64,000 bases of DNA from Panorpa germanica (Eukaryota > Arthropoda > Insecta > Mecoptera > Panorpidae): NCBI GenBank assembly GCA_963678705.1, contig OY783206.1, positions 15,449,807 through 15,513,806 on the forward strand. Reading direction: 5' to 3'. This document shows, piece after piece, positions 52,621 to 62,366 of the stretch; positions within the stretch are counted from its first letter, which is position 1, and each line of letters opens with the position of its first letter. Position numbers and translations under genes: made by a program. The notes under the pieces are model-generated. The model was given only the letters and a program-made list of their open reading frames with translations. It made no database searches and was not told where the DNA came from.

Positions 52621-52627
52621 TTATATA
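52621..52627 (-). promoter_or_regulatory. TATA box in LTR (3' LTR copy)
   Basis: Minus strand reads CAGTATATAAACGG; the same box is at 60001-60007 in the 5' LTR, where it would drive the element. Copy 1 has TATAAAA at the matching place. Confidence 0.55.
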
Positions 52628-52961
52628 CTGTTTTCTTATTGATGTTCCAAGGTGACATCTATTACTTTTATACGTATGTATTCAAAGGTGACATCTAATA
52701 GTTGATGACTATTAGTTGTTGTCGTGTGTTTTTCACAGGAAGTATATTTCGTGAATAATATTTATATTTTAAATAGTAACAGTTTACTTTATCTTTCAAA
52801 GGTGACATCTAATAGTTGATGACTATTAGTTGCTGTCGTGTGTTTTAAAATATAAATATATTTCGTGAATAATATTTATATTTTAAATAGTAACAGTTTA
52901 CTTTATCTATTGTGTAATATGATGCAATAATGATGATGTAGTAATTAGGGTATAGTTAACT

Positions 52962-52969
52962 CCTCCTAA
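52962..52969 (-). promoter_or_regulatory. Polypurine tract next to the 3' LTR
   Basis: Minus strand TTAGGAGG immediately upstream of the LTR start AGTTAACT. It is short but well placed as the plus-strand DNA synthesis primer. Confidence 0.6.
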
Positions 52970-52994
52970 CCTAGATAGAAAATTATCTTTGGAG

Positions 52995-54660
52995 TTAATT
53001 TTCTTCCAATTGTATTACCTCTGTTTTATTGATTTCTTTCAATATTTGATTTTTCTTTTTCTTTAAATATAGCTTATATACTAGTATACATATAATTATA
53101 ATAATGATTAAAATTATTACAATAGTATTTGTATTGGTATGTATTTTATGTTTTATATCTATATTGGTTAGTATGGGTAATTTATTATATTGATTAGATA
53201 TAGATTTAAAGTCGTCAAGGTTTACGTGTTTTAAATTTAAATGTTGTATTGGAAGTTTTTGAGTAGTGTTAAAATTGTATTTTAACATTGCAGTTTTTAC
53301 CTTAATTGTTGTTTTTAAATTATTTATTTGTGGAATTAATTCGAAATGTTCATTAATTAATTGACATTTATTGGGCAAAGTTATTAAGTAACTTCCTTCT
53401 AGTACAAAGATTAATGATGTATCTTGACTTTTTAAGGTAGTTTTAATCTGTTTGGGGCTAGATAATATCCATGAGTTTTCATTGATGGCTTGAATAGCTT
53501 CAGTGTAGTTTACGAAGGTATGTACATCACATGTAGGGTTTTCCAGTTGTCTTACAAGCTGTACTTCACAGGGTGTGTGGTCTATCCATTTCTTTTCTTC
53601 TATGTTGCATATGAATTCCTCCGTTGTTATTTGTCGGCATTTCTTATCGCTTTGAAGATAGTCTGTTTCTGATATTAACAAGTATCTTGCGGAAGGGATA
53701 ATCAATTGGAAATGGGGTTGATTTTTATATTTCATAGGAACTGAATAGAGGTGGAAATATTGGTATTTTTGATTGGTTATCAAAGGTATTTTAATTATCA
53801 TTTTTATTTCATAATTAGTGATGTATGCATCAGCTTGGATTAATTTATCTAGTTTACTCAATTCGTCTGAATAGGGTATTACATATTTATCTGTTATTCT
53901 TCGTTGTATCAAATTAATTTCTTTTCTTAGTTCTTCTGGAGAGCAAATAGCAGGATGGAAAGTCTCAATTCTTAGAAATGTTACTGCTTCTTCTATTGTA
54001 TTAAATTCGTTGATGATAGATTGTTGAAGCATTATTATTTGTTCAAATATAGATTTTATTTCATCTTCTTTATTTACTCGATCAAACTGAGTAGCGATCT
54101 GTCGTTTTGATTCCAGTAATTGATTTATTATTTTCTCCATATGTATTTGATTTTCATTAATATTTTTTATAGCACGTTGATGTTTTTCTCCGGCTTTTTC
54201 CATTAATGATGTTAGTTGATTTATGTTCTTGTTTTGTGCATTTGTATTTAATTGCATTTGTTTTATAGCATTGTCATATCTTCTACCATCTTCGGCATCT
54301 AGGTTTCCTGATATAATTTTAATTATATTTCCTAGTGGTTCTATTGATATTTTAATGCAATTAATAGGTGTAATAAATATTTCATTAACAATTTGTTCTA
54401 TTCGTTTAGTATTTTCATTAACAGTAGTTTGATATATTTTATATGGTGTTTTATCAATTTTTAATGTATATTTTTGTAAAAATGTGTCTGCTTGTAGATT
54501 TATGTTTTTACTTTTTTCAATCAAAGGTGCGTAGTTTATGACTTTTATGAGTTTCCAATATGTTTTTATGTTGGTTGCTATTCCTAGTTGTACTGGATAT
54601 AGTCCGTGATTGTCAGTAATTTTCTGTATTACGTCTCCTGTTGCCCCGATGGTCCAACCT
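52995..54660 (-). CDS. env: Env glycoprotein of errantivirus copy 2 (spliced; 3' exon)
   Basis: Membrane fusion glycoprotein of the insect errantivirus/baculovirus F-like type. No ATG lies near the start of the open frame; the nearest candidate codon at 54522-54524 is TTG. The frame extends upstream past the pol stop, overlapping pol at 54629-54660, and a 3' splice site (CCAG/A on the minus strand, 54661/54660) sits at its edge. The N-terminus therefore comes from a spliced leader exon. Numbering residues from the TTG codon, a fusion-peptide-like stretch with GNIIKIISGNLDAEDG lies at about 65-80, followed by a long helical coiled-coil region (about 85-180), a Cys-containing ectodomain (Cys near 301, 310, 325, 335) and a C-terminal hydrophobic segment (about 466-483) with a basic stop-transfer run KKKK and a short tail. 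I see no basic furin-type motif just before the fusion-peptide-like stretch. A signal peptide is not visible in this exon. Confidence 0.82.
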
Positions 54661-57600
54661 CTGGAATTAAAGGGTGTTTTATTTTAGTAACTTCCTTTGC
54701 ATGTTTTGCTATAAGTTTTCCTGTTTGTATATGTTTTAAATTCATAACGTTTGTTTGTTTATTTATTTGTTGAATTACATATTGTCCTTTTTTAATTGGA
54801 TCTGCTTTATTTCTTAGATTTTTGTTTATGTAAACTAAATCTCCTATATTAAATATAGTAGCTTTTATTTTGTCGTTAATTCTGTTAATAGTAACATTTT
54901 TCTTGTGAATGTTTTCTTCGTGTATTTTGTCGTATATTCTCTCTAGGCTGTCAAGATGATCTTTTATCTTGTCCTGGGTAATTTCCTTTTCTATTTCTAG
55001 ATCAAATATGTTGCGTGTGTTTGATCCGTATAATACACTTAAAGGAGTCATACCAGTAGTTGAATGTATGGTATGGTTATAGGCTAATACACATTTATTC
55101 ATTATTTCCACTGGTGAGATAGTATCATTAGTTTCTTTGATTATTCTATAATGTTCAATCAGTGTGCTATGTAGTCTTTCTACAGGACTATTTCCGGTGT
55201 GATGTCCTGCTGTAGTGAAATGTGTATTTATTTTATGTGTAGCCAATAGTTCTTTTACTCCAAGATTTATGAATTCTGATCCTTGATCCATAATTATTGT
55301 TTGAGGTATTGGTATTGTGGATAGTATTTCTATCAATTTGTTTACAATTTCTATACCATTTTTACCTAGTATGTTTTTTATTATAGCATATTTGCTAAAG
55401 GGATCTATCATTGTTAGATATTCTTTTCTTTCAATAACAAATGTATCAATGTGTATTAGTTGAAAAGGTCTATTTGGAGTCTCAGTGATGTTCAAATGAG
55501 TTTGGGTAGGGTGTCGCTCATATTTGTTAGATTTGCATAATCTGCAATTGTCCACATATATTTTTATTTCTTTTTCTATGGTAGTCCAAAAATATTTTTC
55601 TTTTAATCTCTTGATTAAATCGGGTATTCCTCTATGATTCGTTATATCCGTATGATATTCGTGTATTATATTTTCTCTTTGTTGTAAGTCTTTAACGTAT
55701 TTAACGTTTTTCATACACCTGTAGAGTTTTAACGTTGGAAAATATTCCTTTCGAACTATAATAAGGTTTCTGTATATGTCTTCTGCAGTTTGTACGTAAT
55801 ATTTTTCTTTAGGATTTAATTTTTTAAGTTCTTGTATTAATTGGTCTTTATTTTTATATTTTACTGATATTTTAAAAATTTGTTGTGTATCTCTTTTTAT
55901 TAATATTGTTTTAGGTGGTTCTTTAAAAGTATATGTTATAAGTATCTGATGTAGATGTGATTCTAATGGTTTTTCACATATAGGTATTCCTTCATCGCTT
56001 TCTTGTTGTGAATGAATTGTTGCGTTAGAGACAGTTGAACTTCCTCTTATTGGTGGTGTTTTCATTGATCTTTCTTCCGGTATTTGATCATTAGTATTTT
56101 CTTCAGACGTTAGATCAATTATTTGTTCTGGTATTTCTTGTTGTTGTTCCGGGTTATTTTGTATAACTTCTATGTCAGGTATTTCGTCAAGAAATTGAAG
56201 ATCCTCCATAGTCACATCTGGGTTATTAAAGAGTGAACTGGTTTCATCTGGTTTTTCAGTTTTAGGGAAAACATTTATTCTGACTCTTGATAAAGCGTCT
56301 GCTACTTTATTTTGTTGTCCTGGTTTGTATTCAATCTCATAGTCATAGTCTAGTAACTTGATTTGGTATCTTGTTAATTTTGAAGAGACGTTCTTAGTGT
56401 CTTTAAGCCATACAAGAGGTCTGTGATCAGTTATCAATTTAAATTTTCTTCCATATAAATGATGTCTGAAGTATCCTGTTGCCGAGAGTTCTTTTTCGAT
56501 TGTTGAATATTTATTTTCAGCTTCATTGAGAGTTCGAGAAGCATATGCTATAGGCTTGTCGTTATTATTTTCCTTCTGAGATAATACTGCTCCGATTGCT
56601 ATGTTTGAAGCATCTGTCGTTAGAATAAATTGTTTATCATAGTTAGGTCGTATCAATATTGGTGCGTTTATTAGGGTTTCTTTTAAAACATTGAATGCTT
56701 GGTGGTATTCAGGTGTATATAGATTTTTATGTTCTTTCTTGAGACATAGGGTTAATGGCTTAGCTATTTTCGCATAATCTTTTATAAATTTTCTATAGTA
56801 TCCGGAGAGTCCAAGAAAACTTTTTATGTCTTTAGGTGTAATAGGCATAGGAAATTTCTTAATAGCTTCTAGTTTATTAGGGTTTGGTTTCAAGCCATTT
56901 GATGTTACAATATGTCCTAAGAATTCTGTTTCTTTCTTTAAGAATTCACATTTATCTATTTGAATTTTTAACTTAGCATCTCTTAATCGATTTAACACAT
57001 GCCTTAAGTTTTCTAAATGTTCTTGTAGAGATGTTCCAAAAATAATTATATCATCAAGATACACTAGGCAAATATTATTTACTAGTCCATCTAAGACGTG
57101 GTTCATTGTTCTCTGGAAAGTCGCCGGAGCATTTTTTAAACAAAAGGGCATTCTAAGGTATTCATAGTGTCCTGTTTCTGTAGAGAAAGCGGTTTTCTCT
57201 ACACTGTCAGAATGCATTTCTATTTGTAGAAATCCACTGTGTAAATCTAAGGTTGTAAAGTAATTTGAATTACCTATTTTACTAAGTACTCCGTCTATAT
57301 TAGGTATCGGGAATTTATCTTCAATTGTTTTATGGTTTAGTTTTCTATAATCGTTAACAATTCTTATTTTCGCTTTTCCACTGTTGTCCATTTTCTTTGG
57401 GACTATTATAATAGGACAGTTATATGGTGATTGACTGTTTCTAATTATTCCTTGATTTTTCATATTTTCTATCTGTCGTGTAACTTCTTTTCTATGTATT
57501 TCTGGATAAGGGTAGTTTTTTACATAGATGGGTTCATCATCTGTTGTTCTAATATGATGTTTAGTTACATTAGTAAAAGATAGTAATTCATTTTCTGCCG

Positions 57601-58141
57601 GAAATAAGTCTTTGTATGAATTTAATAATTTATATAGATTTCTTGATTCTTCTTCATTAAGATGTTCATTTTTTATTTTTAATGTATTTAATTTAATAAA
57701 TTCTTCATTGTCCATATATATTTTAATATTTGTTTTCGGTGTTTTTAGTATATTATTTTCAAAATAAATTTTTCCTTTTAGTTGTTTAATTAAGTCAACG
57801 CCTATTAAACCGTGGAATTTCTTGTCAAAGTCAAACAAATATATTTTGTGATATTGGTTTTCTTTGAAAGTAGGAAATAGTGGGATTGTTGCCGTATATT
57901 TATGGTTGGTAGTTTGATGTGGTGTAGTGATTGAAAATTCATCATCTTTTACATATTTATTATAATATTTAAAAGCAAGAGATGGTTTTATTAAGGTTCT
58001 TGATGATCCTGTATCAATTAGAAACTTAGCTTTTAATTCGTCGATATATATAAAAGGTAAAGGTGCATTTTTATTAGTGTTTAATTTAATATTTTCTAAT
58101 CCGAGGCACCTTCCTGAAAATCCTCTTCTTCTTCGTAATTT
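54629..58141 (-). CDS. pol: PR-Pol polyprotein of errantivirus copy 2
   Basis: Protease, RT, RNase H and integrase that copy and integrate the element. The frame opens at 58141, overlaps gag by 46 nt in the -1 frame and has no ATG of its own, so -1 frameshifting is expected. Protease motif LIDTGSS lies near 58011. Numbering from the first Leu/Met-type codon at 57838: RT about 91-300 with TLDLHSGF (Asp198) and VYLDDIII (Asp262/263); RNase H about 400-515 with Asp409, Glu448, Asp471 and Asp514; a linker with IIDLTSEE (573-580); integrase zinc ligands His729, His735, Cys765, Cys768; catalytic Asp798, Asp851, Glu887. Two lesions versus copy 1: PFGLKNAP reads PFCLKNAP (Cys233), and EKELLAIVWATGY is shortened to EKELSATGY by a 12-bp deletion near 56483. 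The frame is otherwise open, so the protein may be made but is likely impaired in reverse transcription. Confidence 0.94.
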   Translation of the reverse strand, partial: KLRRRRGFSGRCLGLENIKLNTNKNAPLPFIYIDELKAKFLIDTGSSRTLIKPSLAFKYYNKYVKDDEFSITTPHQTTNHKYTATIPLFPTFKENQYHKIYLFDFDKKFHGLIGVDLIKQLKGKIYFENNILKTPKTNIKIYMDNEEFIKLNTLKIKNEHLNEEESRNLYKLLNSYKDLFPAENELLSFTNVTKHHIRTTDDEPIYVKNYPYPEIHRKEVTRQIENMKNQGIIRNSQSPYNCPIIIVPKKMDNSGKAKIRIVNDYRKLNHKTIEDKFPIPNIDGVLSKIGNSNYFTTLDLHSGFLQIEMHSDSVEKTAFSTETGHYEYLRMPFCLKNAPATFQRTMNHVLDGLVNNICLVYLDDIIIFGTSLQEHLENLRHVLNRLRDAKLKIQIDKCEFLKKETEFLGHIVTSNGLKPNPNKLEAIKKFPMPITPKDIKSFLGLSGYYRKFIKDYAKIAKPLTLCLKKEHKNLYTPEYHQAFNVLKETLINAPILIRPNYDKQFILTTDASNIAIGAVLSQKENNNDKPIAYASRTLNEAENKYSTIEKELSATGYFRHHLYGRKFKLITDHRPLVWLKDTKNVSSKLTRYQIKLLDYDYEIEYKPGQQNKVADALSRVRINVFPKTEKPDETSSLFNNPDVTMEDLQFLDEIPDIEVIQNNPEQQQEIPEQIIDLTSEENTNDQIPEERSMKTPPIRGSSTVSNATIHSQQESDEGIPICEKPLESHLHQILITYTFKEPPKTILIKRDTQQIFKISVKYKNKDQLIQELKKLNPKEKYYVQTAEDIYRNLIIVRKEYFPTLKLYRCMKNVKYVKDLQQRENIIHEYHTDITNHRGIPDLIKRLKEKYFWTTIEKEIKIYVDNCRLCKSNKYERHPTQTHLNITETPNRPFQLIHIDTFVIERKEYLTMIDPFSKYAIIKNILGKNGIEIVNKLIEILSTIPIPQTIIMDQGSEFINLGVKELLATHKINTHFTTAGHHTGNSPVERLHSTLIEHYRIIKETNDTISPVEIMNKCVLAYNHTIHSTTGMTPLSVLYGSNTRNIFDLEIEKEITQDKIKDHLDSLERIYDKIHEENIHKKNVTINRINDKIKATIFNIGDLVYINKNLRNKADPIKKGQYVIQQINKQTNVMNLKHIQTGKLIAKHAKEVTKIKHPLIPEVGPSGQQET
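54661..54662 (-). other. Candidate env splice acceptor
   Basis: AG on the minus strand after a weak pyrimidine stretch (CCCTTTAATTCCAG). It lies just inside the end of pol and just downstream of the stop that closes the env frame, the position known for errantivirus env messages. A second AG shortly downstream (about 54614) is also possible and would change the joining phase. Confidence 0.45.
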
Positions 58142-59415
58142 TCATTAGCTGGTTGTTCAATTTCCTCTTGATTTTCATAATTTTCCTCACATTCTTGTGG
58201 TTTGTCATATTGGGGTTCATTTTCATTTTTCACTTGATATTCCAAGTGATTTATTCGTGTCATTTGTGATGTTTCCATTGGTTCATACCATCTTTGGGTA
58301 TTCTGTTGTGGAAACTGCTGTGGTCTTGGCATGGGTGGTTTAGTCATTGGTGCAGGAAACTGTGGTTTCTGCATAGGTGTTGTTTGCCTCCAATTGTTAA
58401 AAGGTTTATTTGTGTTTTTATTACCAAATGCCTGTTTTGGCACATTTTGAGACACAAATTTGGGCACTTGTTGCTGCTGTTGTTGTTGAGATACAAATGG
58501 TTTATGCTGTACTTGCATAGGTTTATATTGTTGTTTAGTAGGGAAACTGTTTTCAGGTGTTCTCGCCGTTCTCAATGGATTACGATTTTTCTCATTTCCC
58601 ATTCTAGTTCGAGCATACCTGACATTTTGTTCTTCGATAACAAATGACCATGCTTTTTCCAATGTTGATGGCATTCTTGCTCTGATATTGTCTCCTATGG
58701 TACCTCTTAGACCTTTCGTAAATTGTACAAGAATAACATCTGTATACAATTTATATTTGGCTTCATACGCACTTTCGTCGTCATTTTCTTGACTATGTGA
58801 TAATAGTGCGGCTTTGTGGTGGACACATTTGTTATAAAAGTCCTGTGGAGTTTCTTCCAACTGTTGCTCTAGTAACCCGATTTCACAAACTAGAGTTGTC
58901 TCGTTTCGCTGGTCACCAAAGTTTTCTTTTAGGATAGTTTTTAATTCTTCCCATGATTGTATATTTCGTCCAGCTGTTACGTAAGCTGCACTGTCTTCTA
59001 ATTTCGATATTATTGTTTCAACAATATACTTTTGAATTGTTGGGGGTGCATCCTCGTAAATTTCAACAATAGTTCCTACTTGTTTTAAGAAGTCGGATAA
59101 TTGTGCCGTATTTCCATTGTAACGTTTGATATTTACGAAAAATGAATTGTCCATTCTGAAGGGATGAACTAATTCGTGTCGCGGTATTTGGACTTGCTCT
59201 ACAAGAGTCCGTTGTTGTAACGCCGATAGTCTCGTTTCTAATTCCTGAATTCTGTTCATAGCCTCAGCTAGAATTTGTTCAGCCGTGAGATTAGGCATAT
59301 TGTCTGTTTTTATATTTAATTTTTCGAATTGAAATGATAATTCACTGTCTAATTGATCAGAGTCGAAATTGGTGTAATCACTCGAAGAATCACTGGTGTT
59401 ATCACTTTCACTCAT
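58096..59415 (-). CDS. gag: Gag protein of errantivirus copy 2
   Basis: 439-residue Gag starting at a true ATG (CAT on plus at 59413-59415), same length and layout as the copy 1 Gag: acidic Ser-rich N-terminus, coiled-coil-like segment, capsid-like middle, Gln/Pro/Met-rich region with a seven-Gln run, acidic end. Only a few substitutions separate the two, e.g. Gln/His in IQSWEEL versus IHSWEEL and a few in the acidic tail. No CCHC zinc knuckle is visible. The stop at 58096-58098 follows the 46-nt overlap with the pol frame. Confidence 0.93.
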   Translation of the reverse strand: MSESDNTSDSSSDYTNFDSDQLDSELSFQFEKLNIKTDNMPNLTAEQILAEAMNRIQELETRLSALQQRTLVEQVQIPRHELVHPFRMDNSFFVNIKRYNGNTAQLSDFLKQVGTIVEIYEDAPPTIQKYIVETIISKLEDSAAYVTAGRNIQSWEELKTILKENFGDQRNETTLVCEIGLLEQQLEETPQDFYNKCVHHKAALLSHSQENDDESAYEAKYKLYTDVILVQFTKGLRGTIGDNIRARMPSTLEKAWSFVIEEQNVRYARTRMGNEKNRNPLRTARTPENSFPTKQQYKPMQVQHKPFVSQQQQQQQVPKFVSQNVPKQAFGNKNTNKPFNNWRQTTPMQKPQFPAPMTKPPMPRPQQFPQQNTQRWYEPMETSQMTRINHLEYQVKNENEPQYDKPQECEENYENQEEIEQPANENYEEEEDFQEGASD

Positions 59416-59809
59416 ATATTAAATATTTGGGAATAGGATAGATAAAAGCAAGATAATTGTTAAAATTTAAAAACTGACTTACATTAGAGTTACTGCGATG
59501 AGTAGTCTCATTCTTGTAGGTCTCAGGAGTCTCGTACTGCTGATGTGCCTGTGGCTGCTCTGGTTCGGTATGTTGCAGAGTTGGTTTTTCTTTTTCACTT
59601 TTGTTTTCACTTTTGTTTTTCACTGTTCTACTGGTTCTGATGTATATACAGTAGTTTGCGGACACTGGTTCTGTTGTATATACAGTGTTTAACTCGGTAC
59701 TCCTAACTTGGTTCTGTTGTATGTACAAGTTAGTGTCACTTTTCGGTTCTTTTTAGGAATAACTGCTTTCAAAAACTTCGTTTTTACTAGTCACGGTGGC
59801 TAGTGAGTT
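59416..59809 (-). promoter_or_regulatory. Errantivirus copy 2 leader
   Basis: About 395 bp between the PBS and gag. It carries a minisatellite of two 12/13-bp units (59596-59620) and pairs of TATACAGT/GTACAAGTTAG-like short repeats. A frame of about 105 codons (59408-59728) is open but starts with TTG and is broken in copy 1, so I do not call it a gene; part of it could serve as the first exon of env. Confidence 0.5.
59477..59482 (-). other. Candidate env splice donor GTAAGT
   Basis: A perfect consensus 5' splice site on the minus strand (AAT/GTAAGT), 62 nt upstream of the gag ATG and conserved in copy 1 (4254-4259). With the acceptor at 54661 it would remove about 4.8 kb containing gag and nearly all of pol. 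Confidence 0.6.
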
Positions 59810-59827
59810 ATCCTACCGACTGCGGCA
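59810..59827 (-). promoter_or_regulatory. Primer binding site of copy 2 with one mismatch
   Basis: The plus strand reads atcctaccgactgcggca; copy 1 and the tRNA-Ser 3' end have gcgcca. The changed base (59825) falls in the CCA-complementary part, where the primer 3' end must pair. Reverse transcription copies the PBS from the tRNA, so a mismatch here is most easily explained as a mutation after insertion or an assembly error. Confidence 0.82.
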
Positions 59828-60341
59828 GTTAAGGGGAGCGATACTTAACACAAAAAAAATACTTAATTTATTTTGAATACAAATTATTTATTTGATTATA
59901 ACAATAATACAATGGTTAAATAGTTTGTTGTAACAGAGTAGCCGAGTTCTGTTGTCAGAGTTCTAATAAGACTCATCCCCTCTTCTTTAGTTCATACCGT
60001 TTATATACTGTTTTCTTATTGATGTTCCAAGGTGACATCTATTACTTTTATACGTATGTATTCAAAGGTGACATCTAATAGTTGATGACTATTAGTTGTT
60101 GTCGTGTGTTTTTCACAGGAAGTATATTTCGTGAATAATATTTATATTTTAAATAGTAACAGTTTACTTTATCTTTTAAAGGTGACATCTAATAGTTGAT
60201 GACTATTAGTTGCTGTCGTGTGTTTTAAAATATAAATATATTTCGTGAATAATATTTATATTTTAAATAGTAACAGTTTACTTTATCTATTGTGTAATAT
60301 GATGCAATAATGATGATGTAGTAATTAGGGTATAGTTAACT
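59827..60341 (-). repeat. 5' LTR of errantivirus copy 2
   Basis: 515 bp, identical to the 3' LTR except one substitution near 60178 and loss of TTTT at its inner edge (AGTTAAGGGGAGCG versus AGTTAAGTTTTGGGAGCG). The TATA box is at 60001-60007. The edge loss and the adjacent PBS change lie within 15 bp of each other. Confidence 0.96.
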
Positions 60342-60345
60342 CGTG
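60342..60345. repeat. Target-site duplication CGTG, right copy
   Basis: Matches 52439-52442. The sequence after it (TTTAATAAATATAATAATAC) leads into the (TAA)n tract, so the uninterrupted target read ...TTTTACGTG followed by TTTAATAAA. Confidence 0.93.
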
Positions 60346-60354
60346 TTTAATAAA

Positions 60355-61505
<1,151 letters not shown>

Positions 61506-61518
61506 TCTTTGTTGTTGA

Positions 61519-62301
61519 CTACTTTTCCTGTCTGTCGGTTAGTTTTTCGTTCATTAATCTTTTATTTCGAATAAATTTTAGCTTTTCCATTCTTTTTAGT
61601 CTATCGATTAGTTTTTCGTTTATTATTGTTCTCTTATTTCGATTGAATTGCAACTTTTCCAATCTTTTTTGTCTGTCGGTTAGTTTTTCGTTCATTAATT
61701 TCTTATTTCGAATAAATTTTAGCTTTTCCAATCTTTTTAGTCTGTCGATTAGTTTTTCGTTCATTAATCTCTTATTTCGAATAAATTTTAGCTTTTCCAT
61801 TCTTTTTAGTCTGTCGGTTAGTTTTTCGTTTATTGATCTCTTATTTCGAATAAATTTTAGCTTTTCCATTCTTTTTAGTCTGTCGGTTAGTTTTTCGTTT
61901 ATTGATCCATTTTTTCGATTAAATTTCAACTTTTCCAATCTTTTTTGTCTGTCGGTTAATTTTTCGTTCAATAATCTCTTATTTCGATTAAATTTCAGCT
62001 TTTCCAATCTGTTACGTTTGTCAATTTGTTTTTCACATACCAATCTATTTTTTAGATTACATTTCATTTTGTTTAATCTTCTGTATGTTTCGTTGTTAGT
62101 TTGTTTTAGTAATAAATTTTTTCTTAATACGTTTTCTTTCTTCTTTCTAATTTGTGTTTCACTTTTAGTTTCTTTAACTAACCTTTTATTTTTATTTGAC
62201 TTTTGCTGTTCTAATCGAATTTCTTTCTTAAGATCTTTATCTTTATTTTTCAATCGTTTACTGATTCTGCTGCTAACTTTACATAAATCGCTTTCTTTCT
62301 T
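61519..62301 (-). pseudogene. Low-complexity frame of 23-residue tandem repeats, possibly Helitron N-terminal region
   Basis: Open minus-strand frame of about 260 codons without an ATG; the nearest candidate at 62253 is TTG. Its C-terminal two thirds are about seven copies of a 23-residue, 69-bp repeat (consensus NEKLTDRLKRMEKLKFIRNK then RSI), very rich in Lys, Arg, Leu and Asn and strongly helical. The N-terminal part looks like older, decayed repeats. Upstream, another frame (ERVVKQERKRFM) resembles the repeat, which suggests a frameshift. Some insect Helitron proteins begin with similar short Arg/Lys/Glu-rich tandem repeats, so this may be a fragment of a second, oppositely oriented Helitron. 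I cannot prove this; it could also be a plain minisatellite that happens to stay open. Confidence 0.4.
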
Positions 62302-62366
62302 GTTTAACTACTCTTTCATTTTCTGTATTTATTACTTTAACAGTTGTATAAGTAATTATATTATTG

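Larger units (their letters stand above)
52443..52961 (-). repeat. 3' LTR of errantivirus copy 2
   Basis: 519 bp with plus-strand edges AGTTAAGTTTTGGGAG and TATAGTTAACT. It contains two 114-bp-spaced copies, plus a third partial one, of a segment with AAGGTGACATCT (52649, 52685, 52799). In two of them CTAATAGT..ACTATTAG can form a hairpin. These lie upstream of the TATA box in element orientation, where enhancer or repressor repeats would sit (inference). Confidence 0.96.
52443..60341 (-). mobile_element. Errantivirus (gypsy/Ty3 LTR retrotransposon), copy 2, complete
   Basis: 7899-bp element on the minus strand with 3' LTR at 52443-52961, polypurine tract, env, PR-pol, gag, leader, PBS, and 5' LTR at 59827-60341, flanked by CGTG duplications. 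The two LTRs differ by one substitution (near 52798/60178) and a 4-bp deletion at the inner edge of the 5' LTR, which indicates a recent insertion. All three ORFs are open, but there are several lesions at functional sites: RT motif PFCL instead of PFGL, a 4-residue RNase H deletion, and a PBS mismatch. It interrupts Helitron-derived sequence. Confidence 0.96.

Noticed and set aside
59408-59728. Leader protein upstream of gag
   Set aside because: Starts with TTG, is interrupted in copy 1 by the minisatellite, and contains a splice donor; it is better read as leader, at most an env exon.
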